From: Elymus sibiricus | Taxonomy: Eukaryota > Streptophyta > Magnoliopsida > Poales > Poaceae | NCBI GenBank assembly: GCA_039707655.1 | Contig: CM077668.1 | Location: 64,931,086 to 64,995,085, forward strand | Length of the DNA stretch: 64,000 nt | Direction: 5' to 3' | In this document: in pieces, positions 23,519-37,100 of the stretch | Numbering within the stretch: position 1 is the stretch's first letter | How the letters are laid out: each line of letters begins with the position of its first letter | Translations under genes and position numbers: made by a program | The notes under the pieces: generated by a model | Told to the model about the DNA's origin: nothing | The model's database searches: none | Seen by the model: the letters and a program-made list of their open reading frames with translations, nothing else

Positions 23519-26368
23519 CTAAGTGAGAGTCCTAGATGCTTCCTCGGCTGCTTGAACCTCGGCTGCAAAAGCCACGGTCTGCTCCTCTGTACGGAGGGAG
23601 CGTTTAGTGTTACCATTGACTATAATAACACCTTTTGGTCCCAGCATTTTAAGCTTGAGATAAGTGTAGTGCGGGACCGTATTGAATCGGGCGAATGCGG
23701 TTCGTCCAAGGAGCGCGTGATAACCACTCCGAAAAGGAACGATATCGAAGGTCAAGTATTTGCTTCGAAAGTTCTCAGGAGAGCCGAAGACTACCTCCAA
23801 TGTGACGGTCCCGGAGCATTGCGCCTCAACACCTGGTATTACACCCTTGAAAGTGGTGTTGCTGGGGTTTAATCCTTGATGGATCGATGCCCATTTTCCT
23901 GACCGTGTCAGCATAGATCAGGTTTAGGCTGTTGCCTCCATCCATGAGGACCCTTGTTAGGTGAAACCCATCAATGATGGGGTCGAGGACCAGAGCCACC
24001 GAACCTCCATGACGGATACTGGTCGGATGGTCTCATCGGTCAAAGGTGATAGGGCAAGCCGACCACGGGTTATACTTCAGAGCTACCGGCTCTAAGGCGT
24101 ATATGTCCCGAAGTGCGCGCTTCCTCTCCTTTTTAGGGATGTGGGTGACATAAATCATATTCACATCCTTTACTTCAGAAGGAAACTGCTTTTGGCCTCC
24201 ATTATTCGGCCTACGTGGTTCATCCTCATCCTCGTTGCGAGACTGACTCTTGCTTTGGCCTTCGACTGCGATCTTTCCGGCCTGATTGATAACCCAGCAA
24301 TTCTGGTTGGTGTGATTAGCAGGTCTGTCCGAAGTGCCATGAATCTGGCAAGGTTTGTCGAGGATCTTATCAAGTGCGGTAGGACCATAACTACTCCCTT
24401 TAAAGGGCTTCTTTTCTGGCCGGTCCTCGGATTGCTAAATCCAGCGTTGACGGCTACGTCATCGGCATCACTGCCACTGTTTTTGTGCTGGCGCTTGTTG
24501 TTCTTGTTGCGCCTAGGCTTCCCATTTCCGTCACGTACCTCTAAGGTGCCGGCCTCGTTGTCATGATTGCTACGAGCCAACCTGTTATCCTCGCGTGCAC
24601 AAAATTGGGTCATCAAAGAGGTAAGAGCCGCCATGGTCCTCGGCTTATCCTGTCCGAGATGTCGTGCCAGCCACTCATCACGGATGCTATGCCAGAAAGC
24701 AGCGATCGCCTCTGCGTCAGGACAGTCGACTATTTGGTTCTTTTTAGTTAAGAACCGATTCCAGAATTTCCTGGCGCACTCGCCAGGCTGCTGGATAAAG
24801 TGGCTAAGGTCATCAGCATTCGGGGGCCGAATGTATGTGCCCTAGAAGTTAGCTCGGAAAGCATCCTCGAGGTCCTCTCAACTTCCAATAGAGTTCTCGG
24901 GCAAGCTATTCAGTTAGTGTCTCGCTAGTCCTTTAAACTTCAGCGGTAGGTATTTGATGGCGTGGAGATCGTCTCCTCGAGCCATACAAATGTGAAGAAG
25001 GAAATCTTCAATCCACACAGCCGGGTCGGTCGGTCCATCATATTGTTCAATATTTACGGGTTTAAACCCTTTCGGGAACTGGTGTTCCATGACCTCGTAT
25101 GTGAAACATATTGGGTGTGCAGGCCCTCGAAACTGAGCTGCATCGTGCCGGATATCTGTTGTCATCCGAGCATGTGTAAGCTCCCGAGCCCTCCTATGCC
25201 TGTCGAGCCAGGCTTCATAGCCGTCCTGTCCGGCAGGCGCATGTCTTCTTGATCCATATATGGATCTAGTCGGGGCAGGGTTTGCGGTTAATTTCCTTTG
25301 CAAATCATACGGCTCAGGGTATTGTACATGGTCCTTGCCTTCGCGGCCAGGGATTGTGGGGGGGGGGGGTTTATTTCCTCTGGTTGGCCTGTTCCGTCCC
25401 CGAGGAGGGCGGTCAGGCTGATCAGCACCCCCGTGCTTGAATGACATGTTTTCGGCAACCTCGTCATCGAATGCGGGAAGTAAACGCCGTCGTGGGTAGG
25501 ATTTAACTGGGTTTGCGCGCCGTAACTCAAGGTCTTGTTCAGCTGCGAGGACCTCTACCCACTTATCGTTGAGCGTGTCTTGATGAGCTTGAAGCTGCTT
25601 TCATTGCTTTTTCATGCTTCGGGCAGTTGCGACGAGCCGTCGTCGAAACTTTTCTTGTTCATATGGGTCCTCAGGGATGATGAACTTCTCAGGTCCGAGG
25701 CTGACCTCCTCCTCGGATTCAGGGAGATAGTTACTACCTTCCAGATCCTCGGGATCTTCGGGGTCCTCATTGTCGGACATCACTGTAAGGCCATTAACCT
25801 GACCGGGCGTGGCGTTATCGCCGTTACCCTGGTCCTCGGCGCCATCTGGAGTGGCACCGTTATCAGCGGCATCTGTATTATCGTTGTGGCTCTCCTTGCC
25901 CCTACCAGAGCCCTTGGATCCCCTCTGAGTACGTTGGCACTTGGGTGGATCGTCTTTTTCCTTCCCGCTGGCCTTAGGGGTGTCTACCATGTAGACATCA
26001 TAGGTAGAGGTTGCGGCCCAGTTGCCAGTATGGGATATTGTCATGGGTGAAGCCACTCCTGATGCGCCATCAACATCTTCATCAATGTCGGTCGTCTCCT
26101 CGGAGGCGTAGTTCAGTACGTCAGTTAAATCCTCGACCGTAGTGACTAGGTGGGTGGTGGGTGGGACGTAAATTTCCCTATCATCAGCTCTGAGTCTGAT
26201 CTGATCATAAACCAAGGACTGCCCGTCCGAGATCCCGAGACTTTGGATCTGGTCCAGCATCTCATTTAAAAGTGACAGGTCCGTCGGGCCCATCTTCTGA
26301 CAGTAGGCGGGGCTGACCTGCAGTACGTTAGGCGGGTCGCTTGACGCAACCTCAAGGCTTTGGTCGGC
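23519..26368 (-). pseudogene. gag: Gypsy-B gag (main part) and protease
   Basis: Gag runs on the minus strand from the Gypsy-C junction at 26368. Its acidic N-terminal region lies at 26340-25610, and the Gag core near 25130-24640 has a typical DGPTDP...WIEDFLLH block. A Lys/Arg-rich tail lies near 24560-24450. The protease follows with the DGG catalytic motif near 23960 and a YHALLGR block near 23720. Gag is in one frame apart from stops at 25601 and 24914 and further stops near 24840-24880. A frameshift lies between 24170 and 23914. The frame ends at 23519 with nothing downstream that looks like RT. Confidence 0.82.
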
Positions 26369-29300
26369 TGTGACACCCCGATTTTCGCTTCTCGAATTTT
26401 TCCTTCGCGGGATTGGACTCCCGTCGTTTTCTTTCGGTGTGATTGAATTTTCTTTTAATCTTGGGTACATGAAGATGGTCATATAGCCTTGCCTTTCCTA
26501 TCAGACCAGAGATTCTCTCCAATCCAATCTTGCCACCCAAGATATATTCTCAGGGTTTTGCCGCCAAAACCCTACTTTCCGAATTCTTGGAAGGGAAACC
26601 CTAATTCCCGCATTTACAAAGGAACCTTAATTCCCTTTGATCTGTTGCCTCCTAAACTTTTCCCAGAGACTCTCCTATATCTATCAACCCTGGATATGTA
26701 AACATATTGCCAAGTCATTTGCAATACTTTTCATTTAAAATTAATTCCTTTTTCTATGAGTTAAAGGAATTAAATCCAGGGAAATATCTCTTCATCTCTA
26801 AAGTTTATGAAAACCTGTGGAGATGATCTTTGCTCCCATATTGAGCTCCCATAAGAATATTGGCTAAAAATAAATAAGGGAAATTGCATTTTCTTTATTA
26901 AAGCCAATATTGCATTTTGGGCCCTTTCTAAAGGAACTACCATGTTGGTAGCCAGGAAAAATCCCAAACAATTTGTGGAGCCTCTCCTATCCTCAACTTT
27001 ACCATTTCCATCAAGAACCCAAGTTCCATAGTTCAAATATTGAGCACATCATCCAATTCTTGCTTCTGGACCTATTTTGAGATTGTGAAGCAACTATATT
27101 TTAGATTGCTTCATAATTCTTGAAATTAATCCAGTATCTCACTCTCCCTATACCATGTGGGCATGCCAAAATTCACATCATTCTGTCAAGACAACTTCTC
27201 CCCATAATTCAATTTGATTTCTGTCCAGATGGGAGCACTGTGAAGGAAGTACCATTTAGGAGTATCCAAATGGCATGAAATTTTACCAGTGCCTCCACAC
27301 ACTCAAATCACCCCTTTACACCGAATTTGAGCAAAATACATCAAACTTTGAGCTCAGCATCAAAACCTAGCTTCTGGACCAAATTCTGCATTGTGAAGGA
27401 AGTGTTTCAACCCTTGATCTATTTGAACTAAAAGTTTGCAGGGTGACTCACATTGATAAATAACTCATGCAAACCAAAAATGAGCTCAATCTCTTTACCC
27501 AATCTTCCACAACCAATTTTGGGAGTTTTTGTTCAGAATCTATCTTTGTAAAGGAAGTACCTCAAGTCCTTATCCAAATGAGCTGAAACATTTCCAGATA
27601 ACTCTCATGCATATATGATGGCCACTCACAAAAATTCAGCTCATGACAGCTAACCATCTCCTCAGTATCATCTGTTTTCAGTTTCTGTCCAGTGGGGCAC
27701 TTTGCAAAGGAAGTGCTAGCTAGCCTTGCCCATTTGTGCTGAAATTTGGCCAAAATGTTCACCTTAATGAGTGATCACTCATAGCCAAAGGTCATGCCAA
27801 GAAGAGCATTGTGCTATCCACACCTCAGACCAAACACCTTGCTGCCATCTCACGTTTGAGGACAAATCTATCACACCAGAGCCCCTTGTACCCATCTGAC
27901 AGTACTAGTACACTCCCTGAGATCTAACACGTATCCCAGACATGGCATGAGGTCACTACAGTGCTCAGGCCACGTGGTGCCGGTGGTGACCGTCGGCTTA
28001 GTCGGCAGCCACCGTGCTCTGCACTGTCGCCGGTCGTTTCCCTCCCCTGTGCCCTCGCCGTCGCCTTCTGCCAACGTCTGTGACGACGTACGAAGCCCTA
28101 TCCATTCCCAGCTGGCCTTGGAGCAGAGGCCGTTGGCCGCTGCTGCTGACATCAACTCTCCGGTGGAGCGTCGCCATGGCACCTCGCATCTAGGGAGCTC
28201 CGGCGCCAGCTCCTCTCTTTCCAGAGTCCTCCTCCGCGGCTATATAAGCGTAGCCCGAGCTCCCAAGCAAGCTACAGCCTCCTGAGCAAGCCCCAGGAGC
28301 CCCCCTCCATAGCCCTCATCCGAGCGCTGCCACCATTGCTTCGGTCTTCAGTCGAAGCTAAGCTCTGGAGCACCGCGCGCGCCCCAGGCGATGTCCACGG
28401 GCCTTCCCAACTTAGCCGCATCATCTTCCCCACCTCAAGTTCGCCGGGGGGAGCTCGCCTTCCTCACCTCTGACCATAGCTGTGCTGAACGTCTGCCGCA
28501 GGACATGCTGCTCGCCTCGGTCAGCTCTTGCAACCATGAGCTGGCCCTACGGGCGCGGCAAGGTCCGGCGGTCATTCCCCACTCACCGGCAAGTGCAGCC
28601 GAGTGGAGGGGCGTCGGCATCGAGTGCGGCTCGAACGACCATGGCGCCATCCCTGGTGCCGGTCAGGGGAAAGAAGAAGACCAGAGGGAGGAGGAGAGAG
28701 ATAGGGTGGGGCCCCCTTGTAAGCCACTCAGTGCTGACGCGGCCGGGCCCGTTGACTGGATAAGTGGAAGCGTATTATCAAGAATGCGCTTTCCACTTGA
28801 CAAAGCATATTCAGCTGTGGCTTTGGAATGAAATACGCCTTCACTACAGTGGAAGCGTAATCGCTGAAATAAGCTTTCAGTTTCACACGACGCCGAAACG
28901 TTTAAAGTGCGGTCGCTCACCCGTTAAGAGCTAAAGTGGACTGTATCTGTCTCCTTTTCCACTTAACGAACGAACGGCCATAACTTCGCGACCGTAACTC
29001 CAAATCAGGTGATTCCAAAGCCCATGTTCTCTATTTGTCAAGTCCGTTCCGATGGTATCATTTTCACGATGTTGACACACTTTGAAAATGACCATTTTGC
29101 CCCTGCCCTTTCGAGAGAGAAACTTTTTCGGCGAATCTTTCCACGAGATGATCGCACTCCTTCCCGGTGCATTCTTCGATCCCCAGGCAAGCCGACCATT
29201 TGATATATGCCCTAAAGCATTGCTCTATGTTATTCTTGTGTGTTAAACTTAACGAATATGTCTGTGCTAGAAATACTTAAACTCCTGATAGTTTATATTC

Positions 29301-30609
29301 ATTGTTTACGTTACTTGTTTATCATATTATCGCACTAATGACTCGTATGTGACACAATATGAAGTTAGGTTGTTATGTTTTCATCATGCATTATTACTGT
29401 TATTGCAATGATAAAGATGTGACTTAATAATGACAACAACCTCCTCCGCCGACTGGATCGAGTCATAGTGCCACTGAACCTAGCCCATCAGTGCAGCCTA
29501 ACTTGCCTTTGTGCGAAGGCCCTAACTTGGTCTATTGTCTTGCCTCTTGTCGGTACCTCCAAATAGGGAAGGTTTTGCGTGCGTGCTACCCTGGCCCGGT
29601 AGGCGGCGATAACCCTGTGAGCCCAAGTTATATGTTACCAGGGTCCCCGTTTGGGACAGTTTTGTTTGGCCACGACGGTGGCGGGTGTCACGAGGTGACA
29701 TCGGGGGACACCCAAGACAGGACCCGGAAGGGGGATGAATGTCGGAAGTACCGTAAGAGTGCTATTCAATAGACAGGTTTTGTTGGAGCAGCACCGCTCC
29801 ACCCGAATGGGAGCATGTACTGAAGTACGAGGCCAGGAGCTCCATAGTGTGGGTAAAGTGTGCGACCTCTGCAGAGTGTAAATCTATTCGAATAGCCGCG
29901 TCCACGGTATTGGACACAGTTCGTACTAGGTCGCACTATTTGGTCTGTGTCGAGTCAGGAGGAATAAACCTTATAATGTTATTGCTGAGAACAAACCAGG
30001 GAAAGGTAAGGTTTGTTAGACCTACGGTGCAGAAGCATGGACATCGGATGATGTCAGGAATATGAGAATATTTGGGATATGAATTCATTACTAGATATAC
30101 TTTATCTTTGTCATACTACTTTTACTTTAGTAATTATCTTGCTAGATAATCCTGCTATGACATGATAATTAATATTGCTAGGTAGATATACCATGCCTTG
30201 ATAGATAATGTTGCTCTAATAACAAATGCATGCTTGAATGCCATGGATTGCTTTGCTTGGTGTATATGTTGGTTTGGTTTGCTTGCGAGTACATTCAAAA
30301 GTACTCAGCGGCCTTTAACGTGGCCAGGTTCAGCTAAGGATCCATCTAGCGAGAAGCCAGAGCATTCATGGGCTAGTAGAGTAACCCAGTCAGATCACTG
30401 TGGATTGGAGCCTCTCCAAGTCTGTGCTGCCTTAGTTAGTATTTCTCCGCTGCCCCATCTTTGTAACCATGATGTATTTATTCCAGCCACAATGGCTAAT
30501 AAATATATTCCTATTACAGTTGTGCCTATGTTCTTGATACATGTTGTAAAGGCACGCGCCAGTGTGTGGTGACCGACTGGCTACAGTGGTATTCAGGCGG
30601 GGCGCCACA
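26369..30609 (+). repeat. 5' LTR of Gypsy-C
   Basis: 4241 bp, matching 34147-38371. It carries 52 bp (29735-29786) absent from the other copy. TATA box TATATAAG at 28241-28248. Confidence 0.94.
28241..28248 (+). promoter_or_regulatory. TATA box of the Gypsy-C 5' LTR
   Basis: TATATAAG in a GC-rich context, kept at 36020-36027 in the 3' LTR. Confidence 0.72.
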
Positions 30610-30614
30610 ACGGA

Positions 30615-30632
30615 TGGTATCAGAGTAGCCAG
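30615..30632 (+). promoter_or_regulatory. Primer-binding site of Gypsy-C
   Basis: TGGTATCAGAGTAGCC begins five bases after the 5' LTR and matches the initiator tRNA-Met type. Confidence 0.82.
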
Positions 30633-33600
30633 GTTGACTGTAGGTTAACCTAGCCGGATTTCATTACCTCTTGCTCAGTAGAAAGCCCAAATGGATTTTA
30701 TCCATCTTTGCCAAACCGGCACGGCTACTATTGATTAAAAGGCAATCCCATAGGTTTTTCCCCATCAGACCCCAAATCTCGTGGCCCTTGCCTCCGGTGG
30801 GAAATGTCCGCGCCAGGCATTAACCCGTGAGCCCTCAACCCCTAGGTGAACCAGATATCCCCACCTGGCTTGCTAACCATGGCATTTCTCTCCTCAAATC
30901 CAGTTTCCTTTAGGAAACACCTATAAATTCCATCTTCCCCGACAACCCGAGGATTGTTGACTAAGCCACTTTGGCTATGGTCATGCGTCAAGTTTGAGGT
31001 TCCCTAAGGAAGTAGTAGGAGCTTGACACCAATCGCTACCAGGAGCATTGTGTGGTTTCGCTTCTAAATCCTTAGAGGTACGTCGAGTGCACTATACTAG
31101 TTATACTACTGAATCTTTGGCCACATGTTTAAAGTCCGCGAAATTTGAGCTTTATTTGGTTTTGATTTTTCATGGTTCTTGCCTCTTTTGTCGATTCCGT
31201 TCTCTTGCCCCGACTGGATCCATCCGCAAGTGCTGCTAAGAAGGCCATCATACAACTTGGATAATGCCCAATAATCCAAATTCTGTAAGAGCCAAGTCAA
31301 CCACCTGAGACTCAGAATAACAACCCCAGAGCTGTCAAATGAAGAATGGGTCAGAATCAGAATCTGCAACAGACAAGGCCAGAATATACCTGAGGGAGCT
31401 TGCCTCAGAACAGATCACACCTAAGGGACAGTCAGATGAGCTATCAGGAAGGGACATAAGCAGGGACCAATGACTCTATCCTCGACACAAGGATTATTTC
31501 AGTTAGTGGGGTGAACCTTGAGTCTTTTCTTAATGGACTCAAGAATCATTTATTACCCACAAAAGAAATATTTCAAGAATGTGAATATGCCGAGAGCAAT
31601 AACAAAACCCTGGTATGTTGATACAAACTCCAAAGCATATTTTGGAATTCATCGGTGCATATACAAACTTTTCTAGGTAAAGGGAACAAGGTTCGCAAGA
31701 AATATGGATAAATTCACGGCTGCCCGGAATCAATGAGAATTTCAAATACCTGGAAGTTCAGCTAAACCGAATGGAATTATCCGCCAACTGCTTACTACCG
31801 GCGACATCTGGCATCTCATATTCATTATCAACATGAAGCCTGCATCAGTTGTGCAACCTTTACAGCAGCAATGATCAGACCAGCAGTAGGACAAGCGGTG
31901 TGCATGACCAACGGAATATCTTCAGTCAAGGTATGGCCTATACTAAGTTTTGGCTCCGCTATGGGTAAATTTTGGATACTCCGCAAGGGAGCCCGAATCG
32001 GCCATAGTCCAGTAATCGGCAGGACGGATAGACGGACAACTCTTTTCAAACAAGTAACCGACAACAGAAGTCTTCAAGGTATACATGACCTTCAGACCGC
32101 ATACCACAGTGAAAGGCTTCTGGTATAAGCAACCCAGCCTTCCTCCGCAAGCTATCGGGAGGAGCTTATGATGCAAGACTCCCAATCTTCCTTGCTACGC
32201 CACTAAGGGGAAGCTCTGAGGTACGAAACCCAGCCTTCTCCGGCACACTACCCTGGCAGAAGCCTCGAGCATAAGGTATTCAGCCTTCTTTAGCATGCCG
32301 TCATGCCCACAACAATCTTGTCAGAAGCACGAACCAGTCCGAGCACACGTCTGCCTCGGAACTCACTGGATATGAAAGGATTTATCCTACCCCTGCATAT
32401 GTTGTGAGCATGCAGTCCAGTTCATCAGTTCATGTGAGCCACTCGTACACGGGAATGACTATGCTCAGAGAAAACATTGGCCCCATATTACAAAGAAGGA
32501 TATGAACACAACAACCCCTACGAGGTATGCAAGAGAAAGTTATGAGTACAAGCCCAACAAGCTGTGATATGACCAAGGCACCGTGTTGGCAGGTCATGAC
32601 AGGTCCACAAAAAGAAACCCTCAAGAATAAAGAAGCTTCGGATAAACCACATGCGTGACGGTCAATAAAATAAAGCTTCATAGACAAGGTGATATTACCA
32701 ATCCTTGCCAGACTCTTGCATATGCGGCCACAACAATGCACCATTTGCAGTTACAAGTGAGCCTGCCGCACTCCTCATGAATATGGCCCATCAACCAAGA
32801 TAAGAGGCTATGCTCCGAAAGATACACTAAACGATAGCCATACTATGTTCAGCTTGGTGGTCATAGCAAGGACTACAGAGGATATATATGGCAGAGACAC
32901 CTCAGCAACCAATAAAGTTTGACGGTCTGAATTCACATGGAAACAAGACCTTCAGGATCCAATACCAGAAGAAAGAGTCCCTATGGGAGAGTTACAACCG
33001 ATATGTCTGCCAAGATGGACATGATCCTAGTATTCAGGAAGAAGGTATGCGCAAAGCATGAAGGGCTTGAAACTATACCTCGACACCACCTAGACCACCT
33101 GGAAGTATGGACGCTGAGCAGATCCAGCCAAGTGAGGCGTTGAGTGTTTGACCCCATGAGGAAAGGATTCAACACAAAAGACTAATGAATTGGTCATCTC
33201 AGTCACCAAAGCATCAGGCCACCGGTATGATATACGAAGAGTTCCACGGGAAAGATCAACATTGGTTTGAACCCACACGTGTTTGCCCCGTGATATTTGG
33301 CAGACCGCATCACACTTCATTCAGCTCACCCAGGACCCCGTTAGAAGGTATACACGTCTTGGGATGAGAAAGTTTTAGCTGGAAGTCTGCAGAGAGGATA
33401 TACTATTTCCTCACCATTTGGGACAAATATCTTAAGAAAGTGCAAGCATGGTCTGACTTTTGCATGATTGCACTACGGGAACCAGGAAGCTCCCATGTGG
33501 ATCCACCAAGTCGGTATATTCGAAGAAGCAATGTGTCAGACCAAGGATGCCAGACAAAGGTACGCAGTGTCACAGTGTAGGAAAGTCCAGGAAACACCGT

Positions 33601-34132
33601 TGACAGCCAGTAACGCTTGCTACCCAAACAAGCGAACCACAATACATGAGTACAAAGGCTGAAAGCTTAAGCATAACAGATGCACCATACAAAACACACA
33701 AATGGATCAAGGATTCTTTGTGAGTGAGACAGGAGGACAACTGTCCACAATTACTCCAGATAGTAAGGGCATATATGCATGTGAGGTCATGCACTGAAGA
33801 AAAGGCCATGCTCCTGGCAGTCGGGATACAGAGTATCACAATAAAACCCGAAGCAACTAGCTCCAGGCCTTGGAAACCAAGCTATCTGTCGATGCTACTC
33901 GCTACCCGCCGACCCTAGGTAACAAACAACCAGGACAAAAGGTACACCTGACAGGAAAGAGAAGGATTCAATGTAGTTGTTTGAGAAGGCAACACCTGAG
34001 CCATCAGACGAGCTAGATAAAAGGCCAGTGAACTAACAAGGACAACGGACAACTGATGGATCCAAGTCGCACACAGGTATGTTCCCCTAAGCTGGGAGGT
34101 AAGCCCAGTAATCTCGAGGACGAGATTCTTTT
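30633..34132 (+). other. Non-coding interior of Gypsy-C
   Basis: Three and a half kilobases with no frame longer than about 105 codons and no recognisable Gag, protease, RT or integrase. A short open stretch near 32890-33060 begins with a Met-Ala-Glu-Thr-Pro start and a KFDG block. It may be a trace of gag, but it is too short to assign. Confidence 0.7.
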
Positions 34133-34144
34133 AAGGGGGGTAGG
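34133..34144 (+). promoter_or_regulatory. Polypurine tract of Gypsy-C
   Basis: AAGGGGGGTAGG directly before the 3' LTR, identical to that of Gypsy-A. Confidence 0.85.
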
Positions 34145-34146
34145 TT

Positions 34147-37100
34147 TGTGACACCCCGATTTTTGCTTCTCGAATTTTTCCTTCGCGGGATTGGACTCCC
34201 GTCTTTTTCTTTCGGTGTGATTGAATTTTCTTTTAATCTTGGGTACATGAAGATGGTCATATAGCCTTGCCTTTCCTATCAGACCAGCGATTCTCTCCAA
34301 TCCAATCTTGCCACCCAAGATATATTCTCAGGGTTTTGCCGCCAAAACCCTACTTTCTGAATTCTCGGAAGGGAAACTCTAATTCCCGCAGTTACAAAGG
34401 AACCTTAATTCCCTTTGATCTGTTGCCTCCCAAACTTTTCCCAGAGACTCTCCTATATCTATCAACCCTGGATATGCAAAAATATTGCCAAGTCATTTGC
34501 AATACTTTTCATTTAAAATTAATTCTTTTTTCTGCCAGTTAAAGGAATTAAATCCAGGGAAATATCTATTCATCTCTAAAGTTTATGAAAACCTGTGGAG
34601 ATGATCTTTGCTCCCATATTGAGCTCCCATAAAAATATTGGCTAAAAATAAATAAGGGAAATTGCATTTTCTTTATTAAAGCCAATATTGTATTTTGGGC
34701 CCTTTCTAAAGGAACTACCATGTTGGTAGCCAGCAAAAATCCCACACAATTTGTGGAGCCTCTCCTATCCTTAGCTTTACCATTTCCATCAAGAACCCAA
34801 GTTCCATAGTTCAAATATTGAGCACATCATCCAAATCTTGCTTCTGGACCTATTTTGAGATTCTGAAGCAACTATATTTTAGATTGCTTCATAATTCTTG
34901 AAATTAATCCAGGACCTCACTCTCCCTATACCATGTGGGCATGCCAAAATTCAGATCATTTTGTCAAGCCAACTTCTCCCCATAATTCAATCTGATTTCT
35001 GTCCATATGGGAGCACTGTGAAGGAAGTACCATTTAGGTGTATCTAAATGGTATGAAATTTTACCAGTGCCTCCACACACCGAAATAGTCCCTTTACACC
35101 AAATTTGAGCCAAATACATCACACCATTTGAGCTCAGCATCAAAACCTAGCTTCTAGACCAAATTCTGCATTGTGAAGGAAGTGTTTCAACCCTTGATCT
35201 ATTTGAGCTAAAAATTTGCACGGTGACTCACATGGATAAATAACTCATGCAAACCAAAAGTGAGCTCAATATCTTTACCCAATCTTCCACAACCAACTTT
35301 GGGAGTTTCTGTTCAGAATCTATCTTTGTAAAGGAAGTACCTCAAGTCCTTATCCAAATGAGCTGAAACTTTTCCAGATAACTCTCATGCATATATGATG
35401 GCCACTCACAAAAATTCAGCTCATGACAGCTAGCCATATCCTCAGTATCATCTGTTTTCAGTTTCTGTCTAGTGGGGCACTTTGCAAAGGAAGTGCTAGC
35501 TAGCCTTGCCCATTTGTGCTGAAATTTCGCCAAAATGATCACCTTAGTGAGTGATCACTCATAGCCAAAGGTCATGCCAAGAAGAGCACTGTGCTATCCA
35601 CACCTCAGACCAAACACCTTGCTGCCATCTCACGTTTGAGGACAAATCGATCACACCAGAGCCCCTTGTACCTATCTGACAGTACTAGTACACTCCCTGA
35701 GATCTAACACGTATCCCAGACATGGCATCAGGTCACTATAGCACTCAGGCCACGTGGTGCCGGTGGTGACCGTCGGCTTAATCGGCAGCCACCGTGCCCT
35801 TCACTGTCGCCAGTCGTTTCCCTCCCCTGTGCCCTCGCCGTCGCCTTCTGCCGACGTCTGCGACGATGTACGGAGCCCTATCCGTCCCCAGCTGGCCTTG
35901 GAGCTGAGCCTGTTGGCCACTGCTGCCGACATCGACTCTCCGGTGGATCATCGCCATGGCACCTCGCGTCCAGGAGCTCCGGTGCCATCTCCTCTCCTTC
36001 CAGAGTCCTCCTCCGTGGCTATATAAGCGTAGCCCGAGCTCCCCAGCAAGCCACAGCCTCCCGAGCAAGTCCCAGGAGCCCCCCCTCCATAGCCCTCATC
36101 CGAGCTCTGCCGCCATTGCTTCGGTCTTCAGTTGAAGCCGAGCTCTGGAGCACCGCGCGCACCCCAGGCGATGTCCAGGGGCCTTCCCAACTTAGCTGCA
36201 TCGTCTTCCCCACCTCAAGTTGGCCGGGGGAGCTCGCCTTGTTCACCTCTGACCGTAGCCGTGCTGAACGTCTACCGCAGGATGTGCTCCTCACTTCAGT
36301 GAGCTCTGGCAACCACGAGGTGGCCCTACGAGCACGGCAAGGTCCGGCGGTCATTCCCCACTCACCGGCAAGCGCAGCCGAGTGGAGGGGCGTCGGCATA
36401 GAGCGCGGCTCGAACGACCATGGCGCCCTCCCTGTAGCCGGTCGGGGGAAAGAAGAAGACCAGAGGGAGGAGGAGAGAGATAGGGTGGGGCCCCCTTGTA
36501 AGCCACTCAGTGCTGACACGGCCGGGCCCGTTGACTGGATAAGTGGAAGTGTATTATCAAGAATGCGCTTTCCACTTGACAAAGTGTATTCAGCTGTGGC
36601 TTCGGAGTGAAATACGCCCCCACTACAGTGGAAGCATAATTGCTGAAATGCGCTTTCGGTTTCACACGACGCCGCAACAGTTAAGGTGCGGGCGCTCACC
36701 CGTTAAGAGCTAAAGAGGACAGCATCTGTCTACTTTTCCGCTTAACGAACGAACGGCCATAACTTCGTGACTGTAACTCCAAATCAGGTGATTCCAAAGC
36801 CCACGTTCTCTATTCGTCGAGCCCGTTCCGATGGTATCATTTTCACAATGTTGACACACTCTAAAATGACATTTTGCCCCTGCCCTATATTCAGCCCTTT
36901 CGAGAGAGAAACTTTTCAGGCGAATCTTTCCGCGAGATGATCGCACTCCTTCCCGGTGCATTCTTCGACCCCCAGGCAAGCCGACCATTTGATATATGCC
37001 CTCAAGCATTGCTCTATGTTATTCTTGTCTGTTTAACTTAATGAATATGTCTGTGCTAGAAATACTTAAACTCCTGATAGTTTATATTCATTGTTTACGT

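Noticed and set aside
25601..26482. Start of the Gypsy-B gag ORF at 26482
   Set aside because: The first 38 codons of that frame lie in the Gypsy-C LTR; real gag sequence begins at 26368.
36019..36699. 226-codon ORF in the 3' LTR of Gypsy-C
   Set aside because: Interrupted in the other LTR (28435-28920) and without recognisable protein features.
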